Positions 7,950 through 16,127 of a DNA stretch of 64,000 nucleotides are shown in pieces. The translations under genes and the position numbers were made by a program. How positions within the stretch are numbered: the first letter of the stretch is position 1; each line of letters starts with the position of its first letter. Under the pieces are notes generated by a model. The model was not told the origin of the DNA. It saw only the letters and a list, made by a program, of their open reading frames with translations, and ran no database searches. The DNA comes from JACKCP01 sp034007295 (GTDB lineage: Bacteria > Desulfobacterota > Desulfobacteria > Desulfobacterales > JACKCP01): positions 77,934 through 141,933 of the forward strand of contig JAVERC010000004.1 of assembly GCA_034007295.1 (NCBI GenBank), given 5' to 3'.

Positions 7950-10136
7950 TTATCTGTTGTCTGAGTTTTTGTCGCTTCTGTTTCTTCTGAATCCGCTTTT
8001 TTTACCGGAATCTTTCATCTTTTTGTCGGAGTCATCACTTTTGCCTGCCTGCTCTGGATCTGCTTCTTTAAGGCTGAGCTGAATTTTTCCGTCCCTTGTT
8101 ACATCAAGAACTTTTACATTTATTACATCGCCTGGTTTTACAATATCTGTTACCTTGGCTACTCTGTAATTTGCAAGTTCTGAAATATGTAAAAGTCCTG
8201 TTGTATTTGGACTTAAGTCAACAAAAGCACCAAAATCAGTAGTTCTTGCAACTTTACCTGAATAAATTTTTCCAATTTCAGGATCAAGACAAATTTCATT
8301 GATTCTTGCTATAGCTGCATCTGAAGCCTCTTTTGAGTTCGCAGAAACTTTTACTGTTCCGTCGTCAGTAACTTCGAGATTAGTGTTTGTAGAAGACTGA
8401 ATTTCTCTTATTACTTTTCCAGCAGGGCCGATAAGAGCAGCAATTTTGTCCTGTTTTATTTTCATTGTGATAATTTTTGGAGCATATTGTGAAATATCAG
8501 TTCTTGGTACAGATATGGCTGAAAGCATTTTATCAAGAATATGAAGGCGTCCCTGTTTTGCCTGATGCAGAGCCTTTTCAAGGATGTTTCTTGGAAGTTC
8601 TTTGATTTTTATGTCCATCTGAATTGAAGTAATGCCGTCTTTTGTGCCTGCAACCTTAAAATCCATGTCCCCTGTATGGTCTTCGTCTCCGAGAATGTCA
8701 GAAAGGATTGCAATTTCATCACCTTCGCTTACAAGACCCATTGCAATACCCGAAACAGGGGCAATTATTGGAACACCGCCGTCCATTAAAGCAAGGGTTC
8801 CTGCACACACTGTTCCCATTGAAGATGAACCATTTGATTCCATTACTTCTGAAACTATTCTTATTGTGTATTCAAATTCTTCTTTTTTTGGCAGTACTTT
8901 TTCAAGTGCTCTATAGGCAAGTGCTCCGTGTCCGTATTCTCTACGGCTTGGGCCTCCAAGCCTTTTTACTTCGCCTACACAAAAAGGAGGGAAGTTGTAG
9001 TGGAGCATAAATGAATTGGATTCATCACCGCTTAGTGTTTCAACTCTTTGCTCATCTTGTCCAGAGCCAAGGGTTAAAACTCCAAGCACCTGAGTTTCTC
9101 CCCTTGTGAATAGGCCGCTTCCGTGCACTCTTGGAAGAATTTTTGTGTCGCATGCAATCGGTCTTACTTCGTCAAAAGCTCTTCCGTCTATTCTTTTTTT
9201 CTCTTTAAGAACTATTTCTCTGCTTGCCTGTTTTGTTATTTTTTCAAAGTAAGGTGTAATAAGGTTTTCATCTTCAGAATATTTTTCAGCAAGAGCTTCC
9301 TTAACTTTTTCCTTAACTTTCTTGACAGCATTTTTTCTTCCGAATTTGCCTTCAGTTTTCAGAGCTGTTTTTATGTCTTCTTTTGCAATGGACTCAATTT
9401 CATCAAAAAGTTGCTGATTTATTCTTTTTTCTGGAAGCTGCATTTTTTGTTTGCCTGCAAGCTTAGAAAGCTCTTCCTGGGCAGCAATTATTGACTGCAT
9501 TGCATCGTGTCCAGCAAAAATTGCATCCATGACATCAGATTCACTGACAATATTTCCACCGCCTTCAACCATTGTAATTCCGGTTTTTGAGCCGGTTAAA
9601 ACAATATTTATATCGCATTCAGGATCATTTTGCTGTGCTATTGTAGGGTTTATAATAATTTTGTTGTTGATTCTTCCAACCCTTACAGCTCCGATTGGAC
9701 CGTCAAATGGAATTTCTGAAATTTCAAGTGCAGCCGATGCACCTATCATTGCAAGAATGTCAGGATCATTTTCTTTGTCCATTGAAAGGACTGTTGCAAT
9801 AATCTGGGTTTCGTTTGTGTAGTTATCAGGGAAAAGGGGGCGGATTGGTCTGTCAATAAGTCTGCAAGTTAATGTTGCTTTTTCACTTGGACGGCCCATT
9901 TCTCTTCTCATGTAGTTGCCAGGGATTCTTCCGGCAGCATAAATTTTTTCCATATATTCTACAGTAAGAGGAAGAAAATCAATATCGTCTTTTCCCTCGG
10001 GGCTTGCAGCAACAGTAACTAGAACCATTGATTCTCCATATTGTACTACAACAGCACCGGATGCCTGCTTTGCTATTTTCCCAGTTGAAAGTGTAAGTTC
10101 CCGGCCGCCGATTTCTGTTTTTACTATTTGTTCCAT
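7950..10136 (-). CDS. pnp: Polyribonucleotide nucleotidyltransferase (PNPase)
   Basis: A phosphorolytic 3'-5' exoribonuclease of 728 residues that trims mRNA using phosphate. The domain order is standard: RNase PH-like 1 (about 10-220, GGRELTLSTGKIAKQASGAV), an all-helical linker, RNase PH-like 2 with the active-site stretch DILGDEDHTGDMDFKVAG, a KH domain (IAALIGPAGKVIREIQ) near 560-610 and an S1 domain (IYSGKVARTTDFGAFVDL) near 620-690. The tail is basic and low-complexity (KKSGFRRNRSDKNSDNR). The ATG is preceded by GGAG at good spacing. It follows rpsO, as in many bacteria, but the spacer holds a long stem-loop and an element A copy. Confidence 0.98.
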   Translation of the reverse strand: MEQIVKTEIGGRELTLSTGKIAKQASGAVVVQYGESMVLVTVAASPEGKDDIDFLPLTVEYMEKIYAAGRIPGNYMRREMGRPSEKATLTCRLIDRPIRPLFPDNYTNETQIIATVLSMDKENDPDILAMIGASAALEISEIPFDGPIGAVRVGRINNKIIINPTIAQQNDPECDINIVLTGSKTGITMVEGGGNIVSESDVMDAIFAGHDAMQSIIAAQEELSKLAGKQKMQLPEKRINQQLFDEIESIAKEDIKTALKTEGKFGRKNAVKKVKEKVKEALAEKYSEDENLITPYFEKITKQASREIVLKEKKRIDGRAFDEVRPIACDTKILPRVHGSGLFTRGETQVLGVLTLGSGQDEQRVETLSGDESNSFMLHYNFPPFCVGEVKRLGGPSRREYGHGALAYRALEKVLPKKEEFEYTIRIVSEVMESNGSSSMGTVCAGTLALMDGGVPIIAPVSGIAMGLVSEGDEIAILSDILGDEDHTGDMDFKVAGTKDGITSIQMDIKIKELPRNILEKALHQAKQGRLHILDKMLSAISVPRTDISQYAPKIITMKIKQDKIAALIGPAGKVIREIQSSTNTNLEVTDDGTVKVSANSKEASDAAIARINEICLDPEIGKIYSGKVARTTDFGAFVDLSPNTTGLLHISELANYRVAKVTDIVKPGDVINVKVLDVTRDGKIQLSLKEADPEQAGKSDDSDKKMKDSGKKSGFRRNRSDKNSDNR

Positions 10137-10174
10137 TAAGTACTCCGTTTTTTGAGAAATTTTAACTTTCTCGC

Positions 10175-10243
10175 AGACTTACGCAAAAACAGCTTTTCGG
10201 TTTAAAATAAAGTAAAACCGAAAAATTATTTGCGCGGAAGTCT
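10175..10243 (-). ncRNA. Long stem-loop in the pnp 5' leader
   Basis: Nested inverted repeats form a two-part stem. The outer arm is AGACTT (10175-10180) with AAGTCT (10238-10243), continued by CGC pairing. The inner arm is TTTTCGGTTT (10194-10203) with AAACCGAAAA (10215-10224). It lies 39 nt upstream of the pnp start. In E. coli the pnp leader carries a long RNase III-cleaved stem-loop used for PNPase autoregulation. The same role here is inferred from position and shape. Confidence 0.5.
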
Positions 10244-10276
10244 TTATCTGAGTTTGTTAAAATTTCAAGGATTTAG

Positions 10277-10415
10277 TGGCTGAACGGAAACGGACTTTTT
10301 TGCCTATTCCAGAGTGAGATTTAAAATTTAATCCTCAACATACTAAATGTATCTAAAGTTTAAATTTTTTATCTTTCTTGAACTGAACAAAAAATTCTAG
10401 TTTTCGGACAATCAC
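10277..10415 (-). mobile_element. Element A copy 2, with perfect 7-bp target duplication
   Basis: A 139-bp copy in minus orientation, from TGGCTGAACGG to TTTTCGGACAATCAC. It is flanked by exact direct repeats GATTTAG at 10270-10276 and 10416-10422, the clearest evidence with copy 6 that element A inserts with a 7-bp target duplication. It sits between the rpsO terminator and the pnp leader hairpin. The whole rpsO-pnp gap (10137-10460) is thus explained by leader, element and terminator. Confidence 0.85.
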
Positions 10416-10427
10416 GATTTAGTTGTG

Positions 10428-10453
10428 AAAAGGGCAGATTTTTCTGCCCTTTT
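10428..10453 (-). terminator. rpsO terminator hairpin
   Basis: An 11-bp stem, AAAAGGGCAGA (10428-10438) with TCTGCCCTTTT (10443-10453), begins 8 nt past the rpsO stop on the minus strand and ends in four Ts. A T-run also follows on the plus strand, so it could work in both directions. It separates rpsO from pnp, which probably makes pnp partly independent. Confidence 0.65.
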
Positions 10454-10460
10454 GTTTTTT

Positions 10461-10730
10461 TTAACGCTTAAGACTTAGTTCAGTAAGTATTGCTCTGTAT
10501 CTTGAAATATCTTTTTTCTTAAGATAGTTAAGAAGCCTTCTTCTTCTTCCTACAAGTGTAAGAAGCCCTCTTCTTGAATGATGATCTTTGCTGTGAATCT
10601 TAACATGATCTGTAAGGTAGATAATTCTTTTAGTAAGAATTGCAATTTGAACTTCTGGAGAGCCTGTATCTCCCTCGTGTCTTTTAAAACCGTCAATTAC
10701 TTCTTTTTTTTGCTCTTTTGCAAGTACCAA
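10461..10730 (-). CDS. rpsO: 30S ribosomal protein S15
   Basis: A primary 16S rRNA-binding protein of the small subunit. The 89-residue length and the sequence are standard: KEQKKEVIDGFKRHEGDTGS, then VQIAILTKRI, the H-SKDHHSRRGL motif, and LVGRRRRLLNYLKKKD. The start is TTG, supported by AAGGAG seven bases upstream. It lies downstream of truB and upstream of pnp, the usual order. Confidence 0.98.
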   Translation of the reverse strand: MVLAKEQKKEVIDGFKRHEGDTGSPEVQIAILTKRIIYLTDHVKIHSKDHHSRRGLLTLVGRRRRLLNYLKKKDISRYRAILTELSLKR

Positions 10731-10865
10731 TTCAAACTCCTTATATTTTTGGAATAAATTAATTAATATGTCTGCTGTTTTCGATCCGATATTCCATTCA
10801 GACCGCAGGAAATTTACCTGAAATTATGCAGACTCATAAACTAATATAATAACTTGATAATATTT

Positions 10866-11771
10866 TCAATTAAAGACCGCATCATATTTTAAAAAATTAG
10901 AATTTTTTTCTATTCTTACAAAAGCTTTGATTTGATTGTTTTTTGTAAGAAGTCTAAAAGGGGTGTCTTCTTCAATAAAAATATTTTTTAAAATTTCTTT
11001 TACTTCAATTTTTTTTCCGTTAGAAACCGCCTGTTCAATATTATCTTCAATCACGATTGAACAAAGAGATTCTGTTGCATCTTCAATGCTTATTATGCAG
11101 TCTTCAAGCATGTCATATTTTTGTTTTTCCCTTAAACTTTCAAGGGTAAATGAATTTTCTAAATTGAAACTGCCTGTTTTTGTTCTTGTCAGCATTTCAA
11201 GGTGTCCTAAAGTTCCAAGTTCTTTTGCAAGATCGGATGCAAGTGTCCTTATGTATGTACCTTTTGAACATTTAATCCTTATTTTTAATACGTCATAATC
11301 AAAAAAAGTTGTTTCAAGTTCGTAAATATTTATTTCTCTTGGCGGTTTTTCAATCATTTCGCCTTTTCGTGCATATTTGTATAAGGGAATACCATTGTGC
11401 TTTAATGCTGAATATGCAGGAGGAATCTGATTTATTTTTCCCCTGAACTTTTCCATTGCGGTTTCGATTTTTTCCAAAGTTAAGCAGGGAATTTCAGCCT
11501 TGTCTATAATTTTTCCTGTTTTGTCTAAGGTGTCAGTTTCATATCCAAGCCTTATTGTGGCTGTGTATTCCTTGTCCTTTTCCATAAGGTATCTTACAAT
11601 TTTTGTTCCCTTGTTTAGGCAAATAGGCAAAAGACCTTGTGCAAAAGGATCAAGAGTTCCAGTATGGCCTGCTTTTTTTGCCAAAAAAATTTTTTTAACA
11701 ATGTTTACTGCTGTGTTTGAACTCAAATCTTCGGGTTTGTTTAACAGGAGTATTCCATTTTTTTCTGTCAT
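10866..11771 (-). CDS. truB: tRNA pseudouridine(55) synthase
   Basis: TruB converts U55 in the T-loop of tRNA to pseudouridine. The catalytic aspartate lies in GHTGTLDPFAQGLL, preceded by NGILLLNKPEDLSS, both diagnostic. The C-terminal part is weakly conserved and could hold a short PUA-like extension. I chose the ATG at 11771 (MTEKNGILLL); a TTG three codons earlier would overlap the nrnA stop and is less family-like. The gene follows nrnA after only a few bases and precedes rpsO. Confidence 0.95.
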   Translation of the reverse strand: MTEKNGILLLNKPEDLSSNTAVNIVKKIFLAKKAGHTGTLDPFAQGLLPICLNKGTKIVRYLMEKDKEYTATIRLGYETDTLDKTGKIIDKAEIPCLTLEKIETAMEKFRGKINQIPPAYSALKHNGIPLYKYARKGEMIEKPPREINIYELETTFFDYDVLKIRIKCSKGTYIRTLASDLAKELGTLGHLEMLTRTKTGSFNLENSFTLESLREKQKYDMLEDCIISIEDATESLCSIVIEDNIEQAVSNGKKIEVKEILKNIFIEEDTPFRLLTKNNQIKAFVRIEKNSNFLKYDAVFN

Positions 11772-11776
11772 TTGAA

Positions 11777-12733
11777 TCAAATTCTGTCGGCTATTGACAT
11801 GAGTTCCTTTTTTAGATCTGTAAAAGGAATTGTTGTTGAAAATCCAGCTGCTGTTTCGTGACCGCCTCCGCCGTATGAAAATGCAATTTTTGAAACATCT
11901 ATGCTTCCGTCAGATCTTAGGCTTACATGATAGCACTGGTCTTTATTCTTTTCCTTTTCGCCTTCTTTTATAAGAGCTGCAACCTTTACGTCTTCAATAT
12001 GCTCCGCATAATTAATCAGTTCTGATACATCTTCTCTTTTGGTATCTGTTTTTTTCAGCATATTCTGGGTAAGCACCATTAGAGACATTTTTTTGTTTTC
12101 TGAAATTTCTATTGAATCAAGAACCATATTAATGAGTTTTATTCTACCTAGTGAATAGCTTCCATAAATCTGCTGGGCAACTTTATGGGGGCATACTCCA
12201 TAATCAAGCATTTCGCGACAAATGGAAAAAGCCTGTGCATTTGTGTTTGAGAATCGAAATGAACCTGTGTCAGTGAAAATACCTGTGTAGATTGAATATG
12301 CAATTTCAGGACAGATTTCTATTTTGAGATCTTTTATAATTTTATAAACAATTTCTGCTGTTGCACTTGCATTTGGGTCAACTATTTTTAGTGTCCCAAA
12401 ATAGGTGTTTGTTCTGTGATGATCTATATTTATTATTTCAGGGATATTATTAAGAATTTTTTTGCATTTTCCTGTTCTTCCTGTTTCACTGCAATCAAGG
12501 ATAATAGCAGTGTCAAATTTGGAATAATCAGGAACATTTCTCTTTATTTTTTCAATACCTGGAAGAAAGGAAAAAATTTTGGGTATACAGCTGTCATTGT
12601 ACAGGTAAATATTTTTTCCTTTTTTTTCCAGAGCTTTGGCCATCGCAATCATTGAACCAATGGCATCACCGTCAGGATGCAGATGGCTTGTTATTAAGAT
12701 GTTACGGCTTTTTTCAAGGATTTTCTTCACCAT
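11777..12733 (-). CDS. nrnA: DHH-family bifunctional oligoribonuclease/PAP phosphatase
   Basis: NrnA-type proteins degrade nanoRNAs and dephosphorylate 3'-phosphoadenosine 5'-phosphate using metal ions in a DHH domain. In the 318-residue product the motifs are HPDGDAIGS (19-27), ILDCSETGRTG (78-88), DHHRTNTYFG (104-113) and the DHHA1 signature GGGGHETAAGF near the C-terminus. It overlaps rbfA by 20 nt and sits between rbfA and truB, where this gene is common. PAP is a by-product of assimilatory sulfate metabolism, but oligoribonuclease work in this RNA-processing operon is the simpler reading. Confidence 0.93.
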   Translation of the reverse strand: MVKKILEKSRNILITSHLHPDGDAIGSMIAMAKALEKKGKNIYLYNDSCIPKIFSFLPGIEKIKRNVPDYSKFDTAIILDCSETGRTGKCKKILNNIPEIINIDHHRTNTYFGTLKIVDPNASATAEIVYKIIKDLKIEICPEIAYSIYTGIFTDTGSFRFSNTNAQAFSICREMLDYGVCPHKVAQQIYGSYSLGRIKLINMVLDSIEISENKKMSLMVLTQNMLKKTDTKREDVSELINYAEHIEDVKVAALIKEGEKEKNKDQCYHVSLRSDGSIDVSKIAFSYGGGGHETAAGFSTTIPFTDLKKELMSIADRI

Positions 12734-13100
12734 TTTCAGGCCGATTTTCTGCTTTATTTAGAGATCTGAGAAGTTCATCCATTTTTTGTCCTTGGTCGAG
12801 GACACTATCATAGTAAAATTTTAAATCTGGAGTGTATCTCAATTTAATTTCAGTACCAATTACTTTTTTGAAAAAACCTTTTGCACTTTTAAAACCGCTT
12901 TGTACCTCTTTTATTTTTTTTTCATTTGCACCTGTTACAGCAAAGTAAACATAGGCACATGAAAGGTCTCCATTCATTTTGACATCTGTAATGCTGACCC
13001 CGAATAGTCTTGGATCTTTTGTTTTTTTTATAAGCACTTCCGATACAATTGCCTGAATCTGGGTTCCTATTCTTGCAGAACGTGGGTAATCCTTGTTCAT
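12714..13100 (-). CDS. rbfA: Ribosome-binding factor A
   Basis: RbfA helps mature the 5' end of 16S rRNA in the 30S subunit. The 128-residue protein begins YPRSARIGTQIQAIVSEVL and contains DPRLFGVSITDVKMNGDLS and LRYTPDLKFYYDSVLDQG, the standard KH-like fold signature. The ATG is preceded by GGAG. It starts 10 nt after infB and overlaps nrnA, as part of the nusA-infB operon. Confidence 0.96.
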   Translation of the reverse strand: MNKDYPRSARIGTQIQAIVSEVLIKKTKDPRLFGVSITDVKMNGDLSCAYVYFAVTGANEKKIKEVQSGFKSAKGFFKKVIGTEIKLRYTPDLKFYYDSVLDQGQKMDELLRSLNKAENRPENGEENP

Positions 13101-13110
13101 TAGATCTCCT

Positions 13111-15924
13111 TTATCCCAAAGTAGGCTTTATTTCTTCCATCATATAGCATTCAATAGTATCGCCTTCTTTAATATCATTGAATCTTTCTATTCCGATTCC
13201 GCATTCATAGCCTTCTTTTACTTCTCTTACATCATCTTTGAAGCGTTTAAGGGAAGACATCTGACCGTCAAAAATTATTACTCCGTCTCTTAAAATTCTT
13301 GTGTTTTTACCTCTTTTCATCATTCCGGTAGTTACAAAGCAGCCAGCTACTTTGCCTATTTTTGGAACAGAAAATACTGCTCTTACTTCTGCGGTACCAA
13401 GAATTACTTCTTTATATGTAGAATCCATGAGTCCTACCATAGCATTTTCTATGTCCTTGATGGCGTCATAGATTACATTGTAGAACTTCATATCAATATT
13501 TTCTTCTTCTGCAAGTTCCCTGACCTTTGGAGCAGGGCGGACATTAAAGCCTAATATAATTGCATCTGAAACAGTTGCAAGGCTTATGTCAGACTCACTT
13601 ACCGTACCTGTTGCTGCATGTACAATTTTGATTTTAACTTCATCTGTAGAAAGTTTTCCAAGGGATTCCTTAAGTGCTTCAATTGATCCCTGAACGTCTG
13701 CTTTAATTATTAGATTAAGATCTTTTACAGCCTTATGCTCAATTTTCTCAAAAAGACCTTCAAGGCTCATTCGTGATGATTTTGCAAGTTCTTTTGATCT
13801 TTGTTTCGCAGCTCTGTGTTCACCTACCTGTTTTGCATCTTTTTCATCTTTAAGTGCAATGAGCTCATCCCCTGCTTCAGGTACTCCATTAAGTCCTAAA
13901 ATTTCAACAGGAATACTTGGGCCTGCAGATTCAATTTTTTCGCCTTGGTCATTGAACATTGCCCTGATTTTTCCATAATGGGTTCCGCAGACTACAGCAT
14001 CACCTTGCTTTAATGTTCCTTCTTGTACAAGAACTGAAGCAACTGGGCCACGGCCTGTGTCAAGTCTTGCTTCAATAACATGACCTTTGGCAAATTTGCT
14101 TGGATCTGCTTTTAAATCTAAAATTTCAGATTGAAGAAGGATCATTTCAAGAAGCTCTTCAATACCTATTTTTTGTTTGGCTGAAACATTAACAAAAATT
14201 GTATCTCCACCCCAGTCTTCTGGAAGAATTCCGTGGTCTGACAGCTCTCTTTTCACAACGTCAGGTTCTGCACCAGGCTTGTCAATTTTGTTTACGGCAA
14301 CAACAATTGGAACTTTAGCTGCTTTTGCATGGTTAATAGCCTCTATAGTCTGTGGCATAACACCGTCATCTGCAGCGACAACAAGTATAACAATATCAGT
14401 AACCTTTGCACCTCTTGATCTCATGGCAGTAAATGCCTCATGACCTGGGGTGTCAAGAAATGCAATGTCTCCGCTTTCTGTGGAAACTATATAAGCACCT
14501 ATATGCTGAGTAATTCCGCCAGCCTCGCCTTCAGCAACACCTGTTTTTCTTATGACGTCAAGAAGAGACGTTTTACCATGGTCAACATGACCCATTACTG
14601 TAACAACTGGAGGCCTTGGAACAAGTGCCAGGCCTGTTTCTGATGCTTCATGATGCACATTTATAAGAGTTTCTTCTTCAAAAGATGCCTTTTCAACTTC
14701 AAACCCAAACTCTCCTGCAACAAGTTCGGCAGTTTCATAATCTATTGTTTGGTTGACTGTTGCCATTACTCCAAGGCCCATTAGTTTTACGATCATTTCA
14801 TTGGCCTTGATTCCCATTCTTTTGGCAAGATCTGAAAGAACAATTGTTTCATCAACTTTAACTCTTCTTTTTATTGCTTTTGGAATAGTTATTTGAGTTT
14901 TTTGATGTACAGGTTTTTCTACTTCCTGAATCTTACGGCTTTTTTTAGGCTTTTTAGGTTTTTTGGTAAAAGCAGATTCATAAAGTTCATCACCTTCAAT
15001 TACTTCTTTTTTCTTTGGTTTTCTTTTTTTCTTTTTAGGCTTCTTAGCCTCTTCACTATTATTTCTGCCCTTATTAAGCTTATCTGCTCTTTCTTTCTCA
15101 TCATCGTCTGAAATAATTTCAGGTGTGATTTCTGGAGGTGCTATATCGCTAAAAATTTCTGTAGCCTCTTTTTTTACTTTGTCTTTTTTCTTTTCAGTTT
15201 TTTTAGCATCATTAACTTTGGGTTCGTCTTTTTCTTTATCAGCCGGAATTGCCTGGATAGTTATTTCATTGGGAACTTTTTTTTCAGTTCCCTGTCTGCT
15301 TTCTTCCGGTGAGGGCTTTGGGTTTACCTGTTCTAAAATTTTATCTGGTTCTTTTTTTACAGGAGGTGGCTCTGGCCTAAAAATAATTTTGGCTGCACCT
15401 TTATTTTTTTTCTTTTTATTTTGTTTTGTGGCGACTAGGGATTCTTTTTTTTCCAAAGAAGACACTTCCTTTTCCATTGTTTTTTCAGGAGCTGATTTTT
15501 CGGGCATGGGCATGGCTATCTTTTCTGTTTTATCTTCATCTTTTGCAGCTGAATCATCCTCTGAAAAGGTTTCTTCAGCAGGTTTTATTGTAATATTTGT
15601 TTCAGCTGCATCTGATTCAGGCTCTTCTTTGTTCGATGATTCATCTGTGTCTTCAATTTCTTCAGATAAATTTTCCTGAGTGCTGTCAGCTGTATTATGC
15701 TTTTTATTTCTTCTTCGCCTTCTTATAACAGTTGGCTTAACTCGTTTTTCGTCTGATTCATCAGATTTACCAAGGAGCCTGGTCTTGATCTTTTCTATTG
15801 ATTCGGTTTCAAGAGAACTCATATGACTTTTAACGTCTATATCACCCATCTTTATAATCTTTTCAAGAAGGGCCTTGTTGGTCATATTTAATTCTCTAGC
15901 AAGTTCATATACTCTGATGCTCAT
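13111..15924 (-). CDS. infB: Translation initiation factor IF-2
   Basis: This GTPase places initiator tRNA on the 30S subunit. The 937-residue protein begins with an IF2_N domain (VYELARELNMTNKALLEKI), followed by about 300 residues of low-complexity Lys/Glu/Pro-rich linker, a second IF2_N-like region near 360-420, and the G domain with GHVDHGKT (445-452), DTPGHEAFT and NKIDKPGAE. The remainder holds domains II-IV. The start is supported by GGGGG just upstream. The 203-nt gap to nusA contains an imperfect AT-rich dyad but none of the small genes (ylxR type) often found there. Confidence 0.98.
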   Translation of the reverse strand: MSIRVYELARELNMTNKALLEKIIKMGDIDVKSHMSSLETESIEKIKTRLLGKSDESDEKRVKPTVIRRRRRNKKHNTADSTQENLSEEIEDTDESSNKEEPESDAAETNITIKPAEETFSEDDSAAKDEDKTEKIAMPMPEKSAPEKTMEKEVSSLEKKESLVATKQNKKKKNKGAAKIIFRPEPPPVKKEPDKILEQVNPKPSPEESRQGTEKKVPNEITIQAIPADKEKDEPKVNDAKKTEKKKDKVKKEATEIFSDIAPPEITPEIISDDDEKERADKLNKGRNNSEEAKKPKKKKRKPKKKEVIEGDELYESAFTKKPKKPKKSRKIQEVEKPVHQKTQITIPKAIKRRVKVDETIVLSDLAKRMGIKANEMIVKLMGLGVMATVNQTIDYETAELVAGEFGFEVEKASFEEETLINVHHEASETGLALVPRPPVVTVMGHVDHGKTSLLDVIRKTGVAEGEAGGITQHIGAYIVSTESGDIAFLDTPGHEAFTAMRSRGAKVTDIVILVVAADDGVMPQTIEAINHAKAAKVPIVVAVNKIDKPGAEPDVVKRELSDHGILPEDWGGDTIFVNVSAKQKIGIEELLEMILLQSEILDLKADPSKFAKGHVIEARLDTGRGPVASVLVQEGTLKQGDAVVCGTHYGKIRAMFNDQGEKIESAGPSIPVEILGLNGVPEAGDELIALKDEKDAKQVGEHRAAKQRSKELAKSSRMSLEGLFEKIEHKAVKDLNLIIKADVQGSIEALKESLGKLSTDEVKIKIVHAATGTVSESDISLATVSDAIILGFNVRPAPKVRELAEEENIDMKFYNVIYDAIKDIENAMVGLMDSTYKEVILGTAEVRAVFSVPKIGKVAGCFVTTGMMKRGKNTRILRDGVIIFDGQMSSLKRFKDDVREVKEGYECGIGIERFNDIKEGDTIECYMMEEIKPTLG

Positions 15925-16127
15925 CCATCCCCCTTTTTAAGCCCTTTATATCTGTTTCTTCAGAAAAACCAATAAAATATTTCTTAATTCATAAATTTTT
16001 AAATATCAAAAAAATATTTACTCGGGCACTTAATAAAAAAATTAAAGCCTAAAAATATAATTTGTAGTTAAGGCTTAATTGTAAATTTAATTATTTTTTA
16101 ATAAACTCCGGAAGTTATAAAAATTAT

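Noticed and set aside
8632..9822. Several plus-strand frames of 90-125 codons inside pnp
   Set aside because: They are antisense shadows of a strongly conserved gene and have no start signals or recognisable domains.
15125..15679. 184-codon plus-strand frame rich in Ser and Phe
   Set aside because: It is the antisense of the low-complexity Lys/Glu linker of IF-2, which produces long stop-free frames by composition.
16045..16077. Terminator between nusA and infB
   Set aside because: The dyad is imperfect and AT-rich with no T-run, and nusA-infB are normally co-transcribed.
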